DNA from: Trichosphaerium sp. ATCC 40318
Lineage: Eukaryota; Discosea; Flabellinia; Trichosidae
DNA: 64,000 nucleotides
Direction: 5' to 3'
NCBI GenBank assembly: GCA_038496445.1
Contig: JALMLS010000423.1
Span: 62,001-126,000, forward strand
Within the stretch, counting starts at the first letter, position 1, and each line of letters begins with the position of its first letter. The notes beneath the pieces were generated by a model. It did not search any database and was not told the origin of the DNA. It was given only the letters and a program-made list of their open reading frames with translations. The position numbers and the translations under genes are program-made. This document shows, in pieces, positions 23,977-38,010 of the stretch.

Positions 23977-25322
23977 TCAGAAATGGAATGATTTAGCTTC
24001 AAAAGAATCGAAACAACTCTTACTATCACCACCTGTTGGTGATGCAGTAAACTTAAAATCAAAACTAGCATTGAATTTGAACAAAACAATCTCATCATTC
24101 TTAAACTCACGTTTACGAATAACATCCCCTTCCATGTTGTACTGTGTTTCAAAGCCTTCTCTTTTACCATCTTTGAATTCAACACTTAATTTCAATTTGC
24201 CATTAGTGTGGAATTCCTTTGCTTCTCCTTCTAACAGTCCATTGACGTACTGCCGTTCTTCAAGAATTGATCCATTTTGGTGAAAACTCCTGTAGTCTCC
24301 ATTACGTACTCCCTTGATATAATTTTCTTCAATTGACAGCTCTCCTGACTCATGATAATGTTTAGAAGTACCAGAAAGTACACCATCTTAAAATACTCTT
24401 CTGAGAACCATTGGTTCATCGGTCTCCTTCCAAACTTTCGGTCGATTAAACTGAGGTCTTCCTTCCGTCGACCGTTTTTGTACCACTGTTTACGACATTT
24501 TATGGCTCCACTAATATCATATGTACTATGTATCTTTAGCATTCCACATGGATACCATTCCTTGAGCTCTGTAGGTTGTTTATGATAAACCAGTGTTCCA
24601 TCTGCTACATAAGATTTACACTCTTGAACAACATCATGTTTGTATGTCGCTTCTGTCTGGAGGTTTCCGATACTCTCATGCCATGCTTTATACATGCCTT
24701 CTTTTAGACCATTGACGTATGTCACTTCTAGTGAAGGAGATCTATTTTTGAAGTAACAAACAGTTTTTCCGTGTTTTAACCCATTTTTGTAGTAAGAACC
24801 TCACGTGGTTTGTTATCTTCAATCTTGCCAAACCACTCAACAACCTTACCATCTAACTTGCCTTCTTTGTAATGACTTGTACGCGAGCTTAAAATAGTAC
24901 TACTGTCCCAACGCGTACTGGGACGTATCTCAGTTCGTTCTCCATGTTTAAGGCCATTCTTGTAGTGAGCTTTTAACATCAATAAGTTTTCAGAATCAGA
25001 ATCCCAAACAATGTATTGTCTCAGCTCTCCTTCCAAAATGCCATTCGAATAAAAGGCTGTTGTACGAGTAGAGCTAACAGTTAAGAAAGGTTTGAAACTA
25101 AACGTGAATAAGCCATGTTTTTCCAAGTTGTTATTAAATCGAGAAGTCACTGCCGTTTGAAAGCATAACAACGGCCATTTCTGTTCAACGTCTTCGTCTA
25201 AGTTGTAGATAGCGTGGTGTAACTCGATTGGTAGATCAAGTAAAGCCAACGAACTACAAAACAACTTAAAACACGTTTTTACGCATGAAATCAAACCTTT
25301 TTGACTCTTTCACAGCCGACAT
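23977..25322 (-). pseudogene. F-box/MORN-like repeat gene, copy 1 (frameshifted)
   Basis: Paralogue of the gene at 38011-39085. The ATG at 25322 begins MSAVKESK. A 43-nt putative intron then leads to SSLALLDLPIELHHAIYN (F-box-like) and YwqK/MORN-variant repeats (HYKNGLKHGERTEI, HYKEGKLDGKVVEW). Compared with its relatives, the segment after KIEDNKPREV lacks one base at about 24800, which shifts the frame into an early stop. The repeats continue in another frame (YVNGLKEGMYKAWHES) and shift again near 24390, after which LLEGEAKEFHTNG and EFKDGKREGFETQYN continue to TGA at 23979-23977. This copy keeps the longest C-terminal repeat region of the three. With at least two frameshifts, a working full-length protein is unlikely unless splicing rescues it. 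Confidence 0.8.
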
Positions 25323-25493
25323 GTCCTTCTTGGAAATAGTAACTTGATTGTCACGATGTGTCTACAGCGGTGTTTTCCAAAACCAGGTGTTTACCAACTA
25401 TCAACTGTTGCGTAGGGGGCAGTTTATAAACAAAAAATAGATAGCTTAACCACTTTAAGACATGTACAAAATGTGATTGTTTTCTTCGAAATA
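25323..25493. repeat. Duplicated upstream region, copy 1
   Basis: About 170 bp upstream of the copy-1 ATG is nearly identical to 39086-39257 upstream of copy 2. Both share the words gatgtgtctacagcggtg, ccaaaaccaggtgtttacca, aactatcaactgttgcgtag and cactttaagacatgtacaaa. Similarity ends abruptly after tttcttcgaaata. The promoter was therefore duplicated with the gene. Confidence 0.9.
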
Positions 25494-25656
25494 TTTGCGC
25501 TAACTTGACGTATGTGAACGCACTAGTTTATGCATGGTTCGCAAACAAGATATGGAAGTAGTCGGAGGTGAAATACCAAAGTCTTGTTGCTACATCACTT
25601 TTTCTTTGAGCTTAAAAATAGTGTTACATTTGTTTTATTATTTTCTTGTTTCTGTT

Positions 25657-26764
25657 TTAATTGTCAGCTGCATGTGGTGATTTAGCAGCTTTTGTCCAAT
25701 TCTTGTACACTCCACATAATCCACTAACCAATCCAGCGATGAGCAAGTTTCGACGTGGATACACACCGCTCATAAAAACTAAACAAAAGTCAATTAGTTT
25801 TCTCGTTCAAAAAAAAACAAACTTGTTTGTTTAGTAATTCTTGTGTTACCTGATGATGCTGCAACTAAGTCACATAGTGATTTTATAGTCATAACATATA
25901 TCAAACGTCTATCCATTTTTAATCGATCAAGTTGCTTAACATCGAGACTTCTCGTTGCTTGAATCAACAATGAATTTTTTTTTAGTTTCCCGTAGGCACT
26001 CATAAGATAAAACAATAAGCCTGCTGTCCAAAAATAACTGCTGAATAGTCTAGCATGTTTACTTTGCCATTGTAATATACTATACACCCAACACAAAGAG
26101 TCGTAGTAGTCAGCCATAAAACTGCAAAAATAAATCTAACTCGAATGTAAAAATCAAAGAAAACGTCAATAACACGTGACATCATCGGTTATGTATAACC
26201 AATGATAAAACATGTTGTGTTTGTTATGCGTACTGCTAAATCAAGCGTTTTCTGCCAAGATAAACGTCCTGACTTCGAAAACAAAGCAATTAACCTTTCG
26301 GCATGTTCCGAAGATAATGCAAGCCTAGAAACTATGTAAACAATTACGCTATGCGTAGTATTGTGCCTGAATATCATCCTCGCGCTTGAAAATTGTTTTG
26401 CAGCCTTAAGCGAGTGTCAAACTGTTAATTCGCCCGTTTTATAACGTACACTCCTCATTGCGATAAAGATAATGTGGTTTCGTGACTTTGGGAACATCCA
26501 GCTAACGTGTACAGTAAGTGGCGCTTTCTTTCTCATATAATGTACCTCGCTTCATGTATTATGAGGTTAAAGGCTCCTTGTATTACCTTTTTACAGTTGT
26601 CACTTTTTCTGATCAAAACTACTGTACACGAGTACCTTGTAAAGTTTATCGCGTCCTGAACGCGTTGTCATCATTCTATTAAATCGTGTGAGGTACTGGA
26701 AGAAACGACCTTGGAACTCGACTACAACGCGTCGTGCTATCGCACTACACTTATTAACGTCCAT
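25657..26764 (-). CDS. PEX11: Peroxisomal membrane protein PEX11
   Basis: PEX11 proteins tubulate and divide peroxisomes. The ATG at 26764 begins MDVNKCSAIARRVVVEF, followed by RFNRMMTTRSGRDKLYKVLVYSS, which has the family's GRDK.Y...Y start. The next exon (about 26380-26235) reads ALSSEHAERLIALFSKSGRLSWQ, the diagnostic FSK.GRL region. Later exons (26185-25850) hold a region with DSLCWVYSI and a conserved basic segment KLKMDRRLIYVMTIKSLCDLVAASS. The last exon ends AGLVSGLCGVYKNW and then PHAAD before TAA at 25659-25657, matching the C-terminal membrane helix and tail of PEX11. Motif order and size are as expected. Intron boundaries around 26600-26380 are approximate. A TTG/GTG extension upstream is ignored in favour of the ATG. 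Confidence 0.85.
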
Positions 26765-28055
26765 CTGGTAAACGCAAAAAACCCAAGGCTGTACAAAAAA
26801 AGTTGACACAGAACATTAAGGCGTGCAGCGTTAAGTCAAATCGAGTGACATTTGTCAAGCCATAGAAGAAAAAGGAAGCAAACTACCGACATGTTGTATT
26901 CAATACCTGGTACACTTGCTGCTAATCGAGCAAAAAAACAAGAATTGTAAACAAGACACTAGGACTTTTTGATTTATGCAAACAGTTCATGTCACGTGCG
27001 TGTAACGCTACTTATACTGAGTCTTTGATGAAGTGAAAGGAAAAACAGTTGTCTACTCTCTTGTCAGTGCACTTACATCCTCTTTAGTTTGTCAGTACTC
27101 TTGATTTGCTTGTTGCACGAACAGACGCCAAGGGCGTGTACAACTGGCGTTGTCATTGCGATCGACATAACCCATGCTTTCTAAAACAGGCATTACGTAC
27201 GTCTCAGAACGACAAGCGCAGTACAAAGGTATTTATAGCATGGTGGAATGAGGATCATTTTTGCGACGTTACCCGTTTCTCTTTCACTTCTAATTGTAGG
27301 CTGCAGCAAGCGCAAATACTTCAAACTATAATGTAAGTACTTAGTGCATCATTATAACCTTATTTAAAACGACACGTCGCAAATTACTTTGCAGGATCAT
27401 AATCACCGTTAAGCATTAGCGTTCTATGCAGTTAGTTCAATGTGTCACTCCGCGTTGAGCTCCTGTTTGCAGTTTGGACCTTATACCCTCATCTTGGATC
27501 GATCTTAGGAAGGCGTGATTATATCTCTCTTGGCAGATATTCAAAAACTCTGAATTGAAACGAAGAAAAGAAACTTTCGATGGCTTCACGATGACCGATA
27601 TTGTGTTTGAGATGTGTTATCCATTTTTTGATTCAACCTTTGCCTTCCGGGCGCAATTCATGTGCGCAATCACGTGTGAAGGGCATAGGAGATATTTAAT
27701 GGCGTAAACAAATTATATTATAACACAACCCTTCAAGTAAGGTTCTATACTATACGTGACGCTAAATCTAAGCGAAAGAAAATAGTATAGGTGAAAGCTA
27801 AAGAATAACAAAAAATAAAACAACAATTACACTCATTCTCACAAAAAAACTATTCAACCACGTTTAAATCTCCCTCTGTGGTATCAACTAAGGGCCAAAT
27901 GTGGGCGCCTTTAACAGAGGTATACACCATAGCATACCATAGCGCTGTAGAGGTTAAATGTGAGATAAAATCTGGTCTCCAAAACGTGTGCATCGGGTTT
28001 ACTTAAGTCAATTTAAGTTGTGAGTTATTCTCAAAAGTGAGATTTAGCTACAACC
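26765..28055. other. Intergenic region; possible small multi-exon gene unresolved
   Basis: No recognised gene. A weak possibility on + is a short exon at 26891 (MLYSIPGT...) plus a Cys/His-containing segment near 27100-27200 (NWRCHCDRHNPCFLKQAL) followed by a good GTACGT splice donor at about 27196 and a TTGTAG acceptor at about 27299. No family could be assigned and no convincing stop-to-start model was found. The last ~300 bp are promoter and leader for the secreted protein at 28056. Confidence 0.25.
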
Positions 28056-31000
28056 ATGAAAGCGTCGGCGCTCATCGTTTTATTTTTGTTTGCGCTATCT
28101 ACAAGTGCCGAACTGATCGATGCCTTTAATGCAGATGAAGAAGTCAACGCCAATGCTCTGACAATCAGAGTAACCGCGATTTCTGTACAAGACCCACCTG
28201 CTGATTTTATTGGAGGTACTAAAACGAAAACAAAAAGAAAGAAACAATCACTCCACAACCCAAAAAACTTAAAACTTTAAACTTTTCACCCTTACCCACA
28301 CTTTACTACCCTTCAGAAAAAAAACAAGTTATCATGTGACAAAGTTGACGACTTATTAAAATTATTTTTGGTTCTTCTCTTACTACTGATTTATCTTACC
28401 CTCTTTTTTCACTTCGGTTTTGGGGTTTTTACCCTTTTTTCCTTCCTCTTTTTTTTGTTGTAAAAGATACAAGATTAACGAGATTAGGTGTACGTGAATT
28501 AACAGCGCGCGTTAGAACGATGGACGGTGCTGATCAAAATCCAACCGAGTTGGTAGAATGCGCAGTATCTGGTGGCAGGTTTTTTGCTAGTTCTGATCCT
28601 ACGGCTGCAAACACACCTACTCAAAGTGGATGTTTAATCGGATACAGCGGTCTTCCGTTTAATGATTTTTTCAGAAATCCTTTCCCTACTGCAATTAATT
28701 TCGTAGGAGACTCTGGCTGTGGTACGTCATCAAATCGTGTTTATAAGCGTGTTTAAGCGCTCATTAGCGTAGTTGCGCTCCCTTTTGTTTATTTTTTTTG
28801 AAAAAGCGACTTTTCTTTTTCTGATCTCGTTTTATTGATGTTCTGTTATCTAGACGCATGGCTCCTTAATATTTTCTCTGCTACTCCAGCAGGTATTAAT
28901 GTCGACGTTGTTTACAACGCAGGATTGTTCCGAGATGAAATCGATCTCCCTAGAATCGATCCTGACCCTATGTTGGGTGCTAACTCCGCTTTTGACGTTG
29001 TCATTCCTTTCGGTGGTATTGGTCCAGGAGCTGTTACTAATTTGGGTATTGAATTGAACACTTTTGGCGGACAAAACATGGTCCTCAACCACTTCTGCTG
29101 TTCCTCAATTGTATTGTGCGAACATGAAATTGAGTTCCCTGATGATCCTGTTGTTGGTACGTAGTATTACGGTAATTCCTCCTTTTTCTTCTCTTTCAGA
29201 AAAAGCCGTAAAATTAATCCTTTTTTTTTCAAAAAGGCAACAGCGGTACTGCTTCTATTACTTGTACCAACACTGGAACTGTATCTCAAACATTTTCATG
29301 GGAGATCTTCTTGGATCAAACAATATTTGGCTTGGTTTCCGGAAATTGTTCTGATGCTAACGTACGTTTCTTTCTTTCTCAATAATTTTTTTTTGTAAAA
29401 TTGCTTTGTTGAACTCTAACAGTTTACTTTTTTTTACAGTTCGATGTAACATCCACCGCCAATTCATACAGATCATCTGTTGGTGCTTTGGACCCAGATG
29501 CAGCTGTTACTTGTAATTTGGATCTTGAATTAATCGGTACACAAATAACTTAGTTTTTTTTTTCCAAGTACTTTTTTTTAACGCAACCGGTAGGCACTGG
29601 TTTTGTGCCTGAGCAACAATTTACCATCACCAACGCTGGAAGTGGCTTCACTTACCCTTCCACTGACGAAGAAGACACGTGCGTGCTATTAAAAAAAACC
29701 CACAGAAGAAAAAATCTCGTGGAGATTTCGTGATTTTTTTTTTGCGTTTTTGTTTATTGTCAAAACACTGTTTTACTTTCAAAAAATAAAGATGTAATGC
29801 CTTTATAGGAGAAACACAATAGAACGTTGCAACAATCCAGAAGCTTCTGATGAATTTACTGTAGAAGCTGCCCCTACTACACTCCCTCCAACGACAGCAG
29901 CACCTACGACTGAGCCTCCTACTCTACCACCAAGTACTGCCCCTCCAACCACTGGTGCTCCAACTACAGAGGCTCCAACTGACCCTCCAACGACACAAGC
30001 TCCAGTAGACATTCCAACTAGTGCCCCTCCTACTACTGGTGCTCCAACAACAGATGCTCCTACTCTAGCACCTACAGTAACTCCAACTGCATCCCCAACT
30101 GTACCTCCTGATAATCTTTGTACTGCACAAAAAGCCAACTTCTTTGATCCTTGCGCTGTATGTGCTTGTGACAGATGTAACTTCCAAAGAAGTGGATGTA
30201 CCATCATTAATGGTGACTCAAGTACGATCCAATTCTTTTGTTTTTTAAAGGTTTTAACGCATGTATTCTAACTATTTAACACTCAGTGATTGACCCTACG
30301 ATTGGTAACAATTGTTTGACAATCACAAGCGGTTTCACTTATCAAGGTGATCTCCTTGGAACTCCAGGAGATGATTGTATTTTCATTGAGGGACAAGTTA
30401 CCTTAAATGGTCAAATCAGCTTGCTTGAGGGTAATGATTGTTTAATGATTGGTCCATTGAGTGTGGTTACTGGTGAAGTTGACTTTGGTACGCCTTAAAC
30501 TATACAGCTGAATACCTCTAATACTTGAAAGGTAACGGCAGAGATTGCATGGCAGCCGAAGGCGCTGAATTCCGTGAGGGTGTTTTTGGTGGTCTTGACG
30601 GAGATAAGGTACCTACTATTTGTTACTTTGATAAGTTCTCTTATTGACATTTTTTTTTAAAATAGCTCACTGCTATTGATTCTTTCGGTACTCTTATCGA
30701 CGGTGAATCCGGAGGTGATTGCGTTGAAGTACTCGGAACAGGAACAGCTAAGAAACGTGGCGAAAAGAGACAAATTGGCGCATTTTCCGAGTTCAGCGAA
30801 GGAGTTAGTGGCGGTCCTGGTATTGATTGCCTCCGTGTTGAGAACTCCGTTGTTGGATCAGCTGTTAGTCCAGCTGGTGCCATTTCAGGTAAGAGAAAGA
30901 ACGTAAAAATAATTTGTTTTACTTTTTCTTTTTGTCACGTGCTTTTTTCCCTTTCTCTTTTACTTTCTTGACTTCACGACCTTTACTAACTCTTGTTGTT

Positions 31001-31305
31001 TTTAAGGTGGTACTGAAAACGATTGTATTGTCGCATTCAACTCTAGATTTAACAGTGTAAACGGTGATGAAGGAGCTGATCTTATCCAAGTAGCAAACTT
31101 TGAACCATTTGGTGATGCTACAGCGGCTGCTGTTTTTGGTGGTTTGGGACCTGATTGTATGGTTGTTTCAGGACACATTAGCAGTTCTGGTTTTGTTGGT
31201 TTGATCGATGCTGGTGATGTTAATGAAATCAATACCTGTGACACCGATAATACCATTAACCCTGCTGGTTGCACAAGCAACTTCCCAGGTGCTTGCCCTA
31301 GATAA
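28056..31305 (+). CDS. Secreted mucin-like protein with Cys-substituted beta-roll-like repeats
   Basis: The start MKASALIVLFLFALSTSAE is a signal peptide. The N-terminal half (exons about 28056-29690) has Cys-containing beta-rich segments (VRELTARVRTMDGAD, FGGIGPGAVTNLGIELN, ASITCTNTGTVSQTFSWEI) resembling secreted or adhesive domains but not assignable. A Thr/Pro-rich linker (29865-30110; TTAAPTTEPPTLPPSTAPP) is probably O-glycosylated. After a CxxCxC-type segment (DPCAVCACDRC), a C-terminal repeat domain (30280-31250) contains about ten turns of the pattern G..(D/N)C(I/L/V/M).(I/V): NNCLTI, DDCIFI, NDCLMI, RDCMAA, GDCVEV, IDCLRV, NDCIVA, PDCMVV. This looks like an RTX-type beta-roll in which Cys follows the Asp. 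It ends CTSNFPGACPR, TAA at 31303-31305, with AATAAA at 31407-31412. It probably acts outside the cell; function unknown. Confidence 0.8.
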
Positions 31306-31615
31306 AGTGTGATTATCTTTAAAAAACTCTATAACCTTAATTTACTACTATCATCACACTTTTTACTTTGATAACGAATGCTTCTTTGTAATAAGGACTG
31401 CCCATAAATAAAGTAGCTACAATCTTTTTCAGTACTAGTTCGTTTGTTTATTGTTTACGTCGGTTTGACTATCACGGCGCAAGTAAGGTTACGCCAGACC
31501 ACCGTAAAGGCTTCGAGAGGCACGCACAATCCTAATAGGAAAAACGTTAAGCCAGATTTGGCTTTCTCGTTTCAGTAAATACTTTGAACTGTATTGTTTG
31601 AACTTGTAAAGTACA

Positions 31616-34272
<2,657 letters not shown>

Positions 34273-34872
34273 AAACTCAAGAAATAAAAAGGAAATCGAT
34301 TAATTGATAATAAATAACGTTATAAGGTTCAAGAGCCTCATGTAGGAAGATAAGGGTTTGGCTACGTTAAAACTAAAAGTGCCCTTTGAACGTTAAGGTT
34401 TGATTCTATCATTTGTTTTCGTAGCATTGCATAGTACCTTCATTGTTAAGAGTACGGTACTACAAACCTCCAAATCCTCATGCTCAGCTAACAAGTTTGC
34501 CGGTATGTTGTAAGCTGTGTTTGTAAAACAGCCCCGAGTTAGAAACAACATGTATGTTTTCTTTTCTGCTCTCAAAGTGCATTTGTATGAAAGTACGAAC
34601 ACCTTGTCTATAGTATTGTCTAATAAAGTCAACGCAGAAATTCCACGCATTTTGTTATAGCCTAGATAGCCAGCACTTTAAGGAGAATTCAAAGTGAAAA
34701 CGAGCAGGAACCAGAACTACTCCAACAGGAACAAATTATTCGTAGTTCCTTCAAAGAACCTCAGTTGAGTTCCTTACCCAGGAAGTAAGTTCCTATTTTC
34801 AGTTAATACAACATACGCTAGTTTCAACATAAATCTACAAGCATAACACCTCATCTATAGTATCTAATCCCA
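34273..34872. other. Intergenic region between PRMT3-like and IRG-like genes
   Basis: 600 bp with no recognised gene. A minus-strand ATG frame at 34650-34393 (85 codons) has no domain and no supporting splice context, so it is not called. The right part is the IRG promoter. Confidence 0.35.
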
Positions 34873-36423
34873 ATGGCAGAAAACGCAAACATACAAGAAC
34901 AACAGATAAATCTACTTCGCGCATTTTATGAGAGGCAAGGGCAAAGATTGAACGAAACTGTTACTATTGCGATTGCTGGTGCTGTAGGCTCCGGTAAATC
35001 AACTTTAAACAACTCAATACGTGGTGTACAGTACGACTACCGCAATCCTGACAATGGAGCCAGCCCAGTTAATTCAGAGGAAGAAACTAAAGAAGTGATA
35101 AAGTATTATCATCCTGTACATACAAACATTTGTCTGGTTGATTTACCTGGATATGATGGTACTTTTATAAGGCGAGAAAACTATGCAGAGCGAGTTGGTA
35201 TGGCTGATTTTGATCTCATTATATTGGTTACGGATGGTATATTCACACAAGGCGATGAGTTCATTCTCGATGAAGCTCAGAGGTTGAATAAACAAGTTCT
35301 TTTTGTTAGAAATAAGATAGATGCTGCTATTCAGCAAGATAGGGTATGTCGTTATGTTACTTAATACTACCAACCTGTTAAACTAACTTCATAATGTAGC
35401 GTGATAGACCAGGCAGAACTCCTGAAGAGCTCAGAGAAAGCTATCTTCAATCATTCTTGAGACGGTTTCCAAACTGTGTATGTCCTATTTTGAGTAACAT
35501 ACTATCTTACTTCGTACTCTATAGCCATATGCAGTTCCTGAGAGGTTCCTTGTACTCTCAGCTTGGCTTGAAAATAGCACAAAATACGATTTTCCAAGGT
35601 TGGAACTAGCTCTCATTAATTACGCACCAGCTGTACGAACAAAAACTAGTAACACAGTTTTAATAGAAAGATGTTTAGGCAAAGCGAGAAGCGATTTTAA
35701 ACGCAATACAAGGTTGCTCTCCGGAAGCTATTAACTTAAAAGCTAAACTATGTTATGACAGGCTACCAATATACGTGCTAATGTCTGGTTTGACTAGCGC
35801 AGGTTCTTCTGCTATACCTTTGACATCCTTTTTGACTATACCAGCTGGTGCAGCTGCAGAGTATTATGTTGAATCCGCAATGATTAAAGAATGCAATTCA
35901 ATCTTCGGTCTTACAGAAGATAATATGGTATTTTTAGACTTTATCAAATGGGCAAAGAGGTCTTCTAGCAATATATCAAGTCAGGTGCACATCATTCCAC
36001 TTTTTTTTCCGTTTTCTTCTTTTTTCTTCACATCTCCATCCACGTGTTACTCCATTGTGTTGTTAACTTTTTCTGTAGTTACTTAAAACTTTTATTGAAC
36101 AGTCAGCACAACAGACAGGTATCAAGACAGTACAATATGTAGCACAAGAATTAGTTACAAAGGGATCACGGCGATATAAGTTATTCGGACCACGAAAGCA
36201 TATTACTAAAATTGTCTATAAGGCTGTTGAACAACAAGCGGCTGACACTGCATTCCAGAGTATGTCTAAAATGGTGCTATCATTTCTACCCATCATTGGA
36301 CCTGTATTATCTGGATCAATGAGCGCCTCAATCACATACTTTGCGGGAAGCACATACATCGCGCAATGTATTGAGCTTTGTAAAGAGATGAGAAGATTGA
36401 GAATGCAACGAGAACATATGTAG
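34873..36423 (+). CDS. Immunity-related GTPase (IRG)-like protein
   Basis: Start MAENANIQEQQINLLRAF. The G domain has P-loop IAGAVGSGKST (about 34972), switch-II motif DLPGYDG (about 35140) and G4 RNKID (about 35310), then VLSAW as a G5-like strand. After an intron at about 35627-35675 (gtacga...tttag), an all-helical C-terminal region follows: KREAILNAIQGCSPEA, YVLMSGLTSAGSSAIPL, FLTIPAGAAAEYYV, then VQYVAQELVTKGSRRY and FLPIIGPVLSGSMS. Gly-rich hydrophobic helices after the G domain are typical of IRG/p47 GTPases, which act on vacuole membranes of intracellular bacteria and parasites in vertebrates and have homologues in some protists and bacteria. Stop TAG at 36421-36423. IRG identity is strong for the G domain and fair for the helical part; other dynamin-like or AIG1-type GTPases fit less well. 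Confidence 0.8.
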
Positions 36424-36787
36424 AAAAGTTGCTAAATAAACTTTGTTTTGTATTGTTATTTTCAGGTTCTGTGCCTTTAGTAGCAGGTTGCAACAGAAGA
36501 TGGCTTATCACTGGACAACAAATCTGTTAATAACGGACGACTATTTAAGCGAGTGTTCGTTGCTGTTTACAAAGCAGAATAGGAACGCATTGAGCGCTAC
36601 AAAAGATACTGATTTATTTTTGTGTGCCTCAGCTAAGTTGACCAGCTCATTCAGAATTATCTAACGCGTCAATACAGAACACGTGATTTGACGTGACATT
36701 AAGTTGTTTTGGGTATTCGTAAGCCCAAGTTATAGATGCGTACACTGCTAAGCGATACATGTCAAAGCTGGTCAGTGACAAACCAAA
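36424..36787. other. Intergenic region between IRG-like and saposin-like genes
   Basis: No supported gene. A frame at 36443-36664 lacks domain content. It contains the paired motif cacgtgatttgacgtgac at about 36681. Confidence 0.35.
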
Positions 36788-37546
36788 ATGTGTAGAATAC
36801 TAGCGCTTGCCGTTCTCTTTGTTGTGATAAGTTCAGCTTATGCTTTAAAGGAACTACCAAGGATACCTAAACCTATTAAAGCGGACCAAAACTATTGTCA
36901 AAGCTGTGAGTCGATAGTTACATACGTAAAGAAGTATGGTACGTAGTCGCAAACGAGAATAAGACCTTGAGAATTCGTATTCTTGTGTATTCTTCTTAAA
37001 CCTTTTCTTTTTAGGATGTAGCGCTGCTTGTGGCCTTCTTCCGCCTCCCGCTTCGGCAATATGCGCTTCTTTACTGAGTTTGGGTCTATGTGACGATATT
37101 TTACATCTCATCGCTGGTACGTACTTCTACCACGTGATATTCATCATCTAACTTAATATTTTAAAGCTGGGTTAACCCCAGAGCATGTTTGTGATGAAAT
37201 AGGTAACCAAGACGAAAAAATTCACAACGCATACGGTTTGTGTACCTGACACGCTTTAATCTAGGATTATGTGGAAATAGCACATCTGTGTGTAAGTGTG
37301 GTGTTTGTACATCTTACGTCTTTGATAAACGATGCTTGTCTTTGCCAAATCATTGTCCTTCTAGTTCTGAAGATGTACCAGTCTTCAACTTTCCAAAGAC
37401 AAAGCAAACAGCAGGTATTGTGATGTTTTAACAAATGAACGCACACATATTAATGTTTTGTTAAAGAAAAACCAGGTTTGGGTGGTATTTGCATTGATGG
37501 AGAATGTGATCAAGGATCACTAGGATGTTGTCTCACATGCTTTTAG
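36788..37546 (+). CDS. Small secreted saposin-like (SapB/countin-type) protein
   Basis: Start MCRILALAVLFVVISSAYA, a clear signal peptide. The mature part begins with the saposin-type cysteine pair CQSCESIVTYVKKY, then (after an intron starting gtacgtag at 36939) GCSAACGLLPP, AICASLLSLGLCDDIL and, in the next exon, AGLTPEHVCDEIG. This Cys spacing matches SapB-like proteins such as countin-type or pore-forming amoebapore relatives. A Cys-rich tail follows (CGNSTSVCKCGVC, GGICIDGECDQ, GCCLTCF). The stop TAG (37544-37546) is followed at once by AATAAA (37547-37552), so the 3' UTR must be tiny. Saposin-like proteins bind or perturb lipids in lysosomes, phagosomes or outside the cell; whether this one forms pores is not known. 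It lies 365 bp downstream of the IRG-like gene on the same strand. Confidence 0.8.
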
Positions 37547-38010
37547 AATAAACAATATTTTACCAATCGTGTTTACGTTTTTATTACAACTTATCGGGAA
37601 TGGGTAAATCTTCCAGGAAGTCTCAATTTCAGAAATCTAGAGGAAATCTGGAAGCATAATGCAAGTGTTTTTTCTCACCACATCAAGTATTATTATACCA
37701 CGTGATATTCCCCTTGGGTACGGGGTGCTGTGGTCCACGTCCGGCGACTGAGGACTCAAGCATTACCAAATCATGGACTTTGATGGAGAAACCAATGCGT
37801 AGAGTTCTACCAATTTTCTTCGAATTCGACAAAGAACCGCAGCGTTACCTGTTTGTTGAATACCCAACACAGGTTCCTTATCCTTTGTATTTTTCCTTTT
37901 AATTATTTTTTGGTTAAACGTGCAACACATGTCATGTCAAAACATAATTATAAACTAAGCCACAACCCTTTTGTTTGAGAAAAGGAATGTTGTTTATTTG
38001 CTTTTTTGGC
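37547..38010. other. Convergent intergenic region with poly(A) signals
   Basis: Two genes end here from opposite sides. AATAAA occurs on + at 37547-37552 (saposin-like gene) and on - at 37998-37993 (MORN-like gene, 13 nt past its stop). No gene was recognised between them. Confidence 0.5.
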
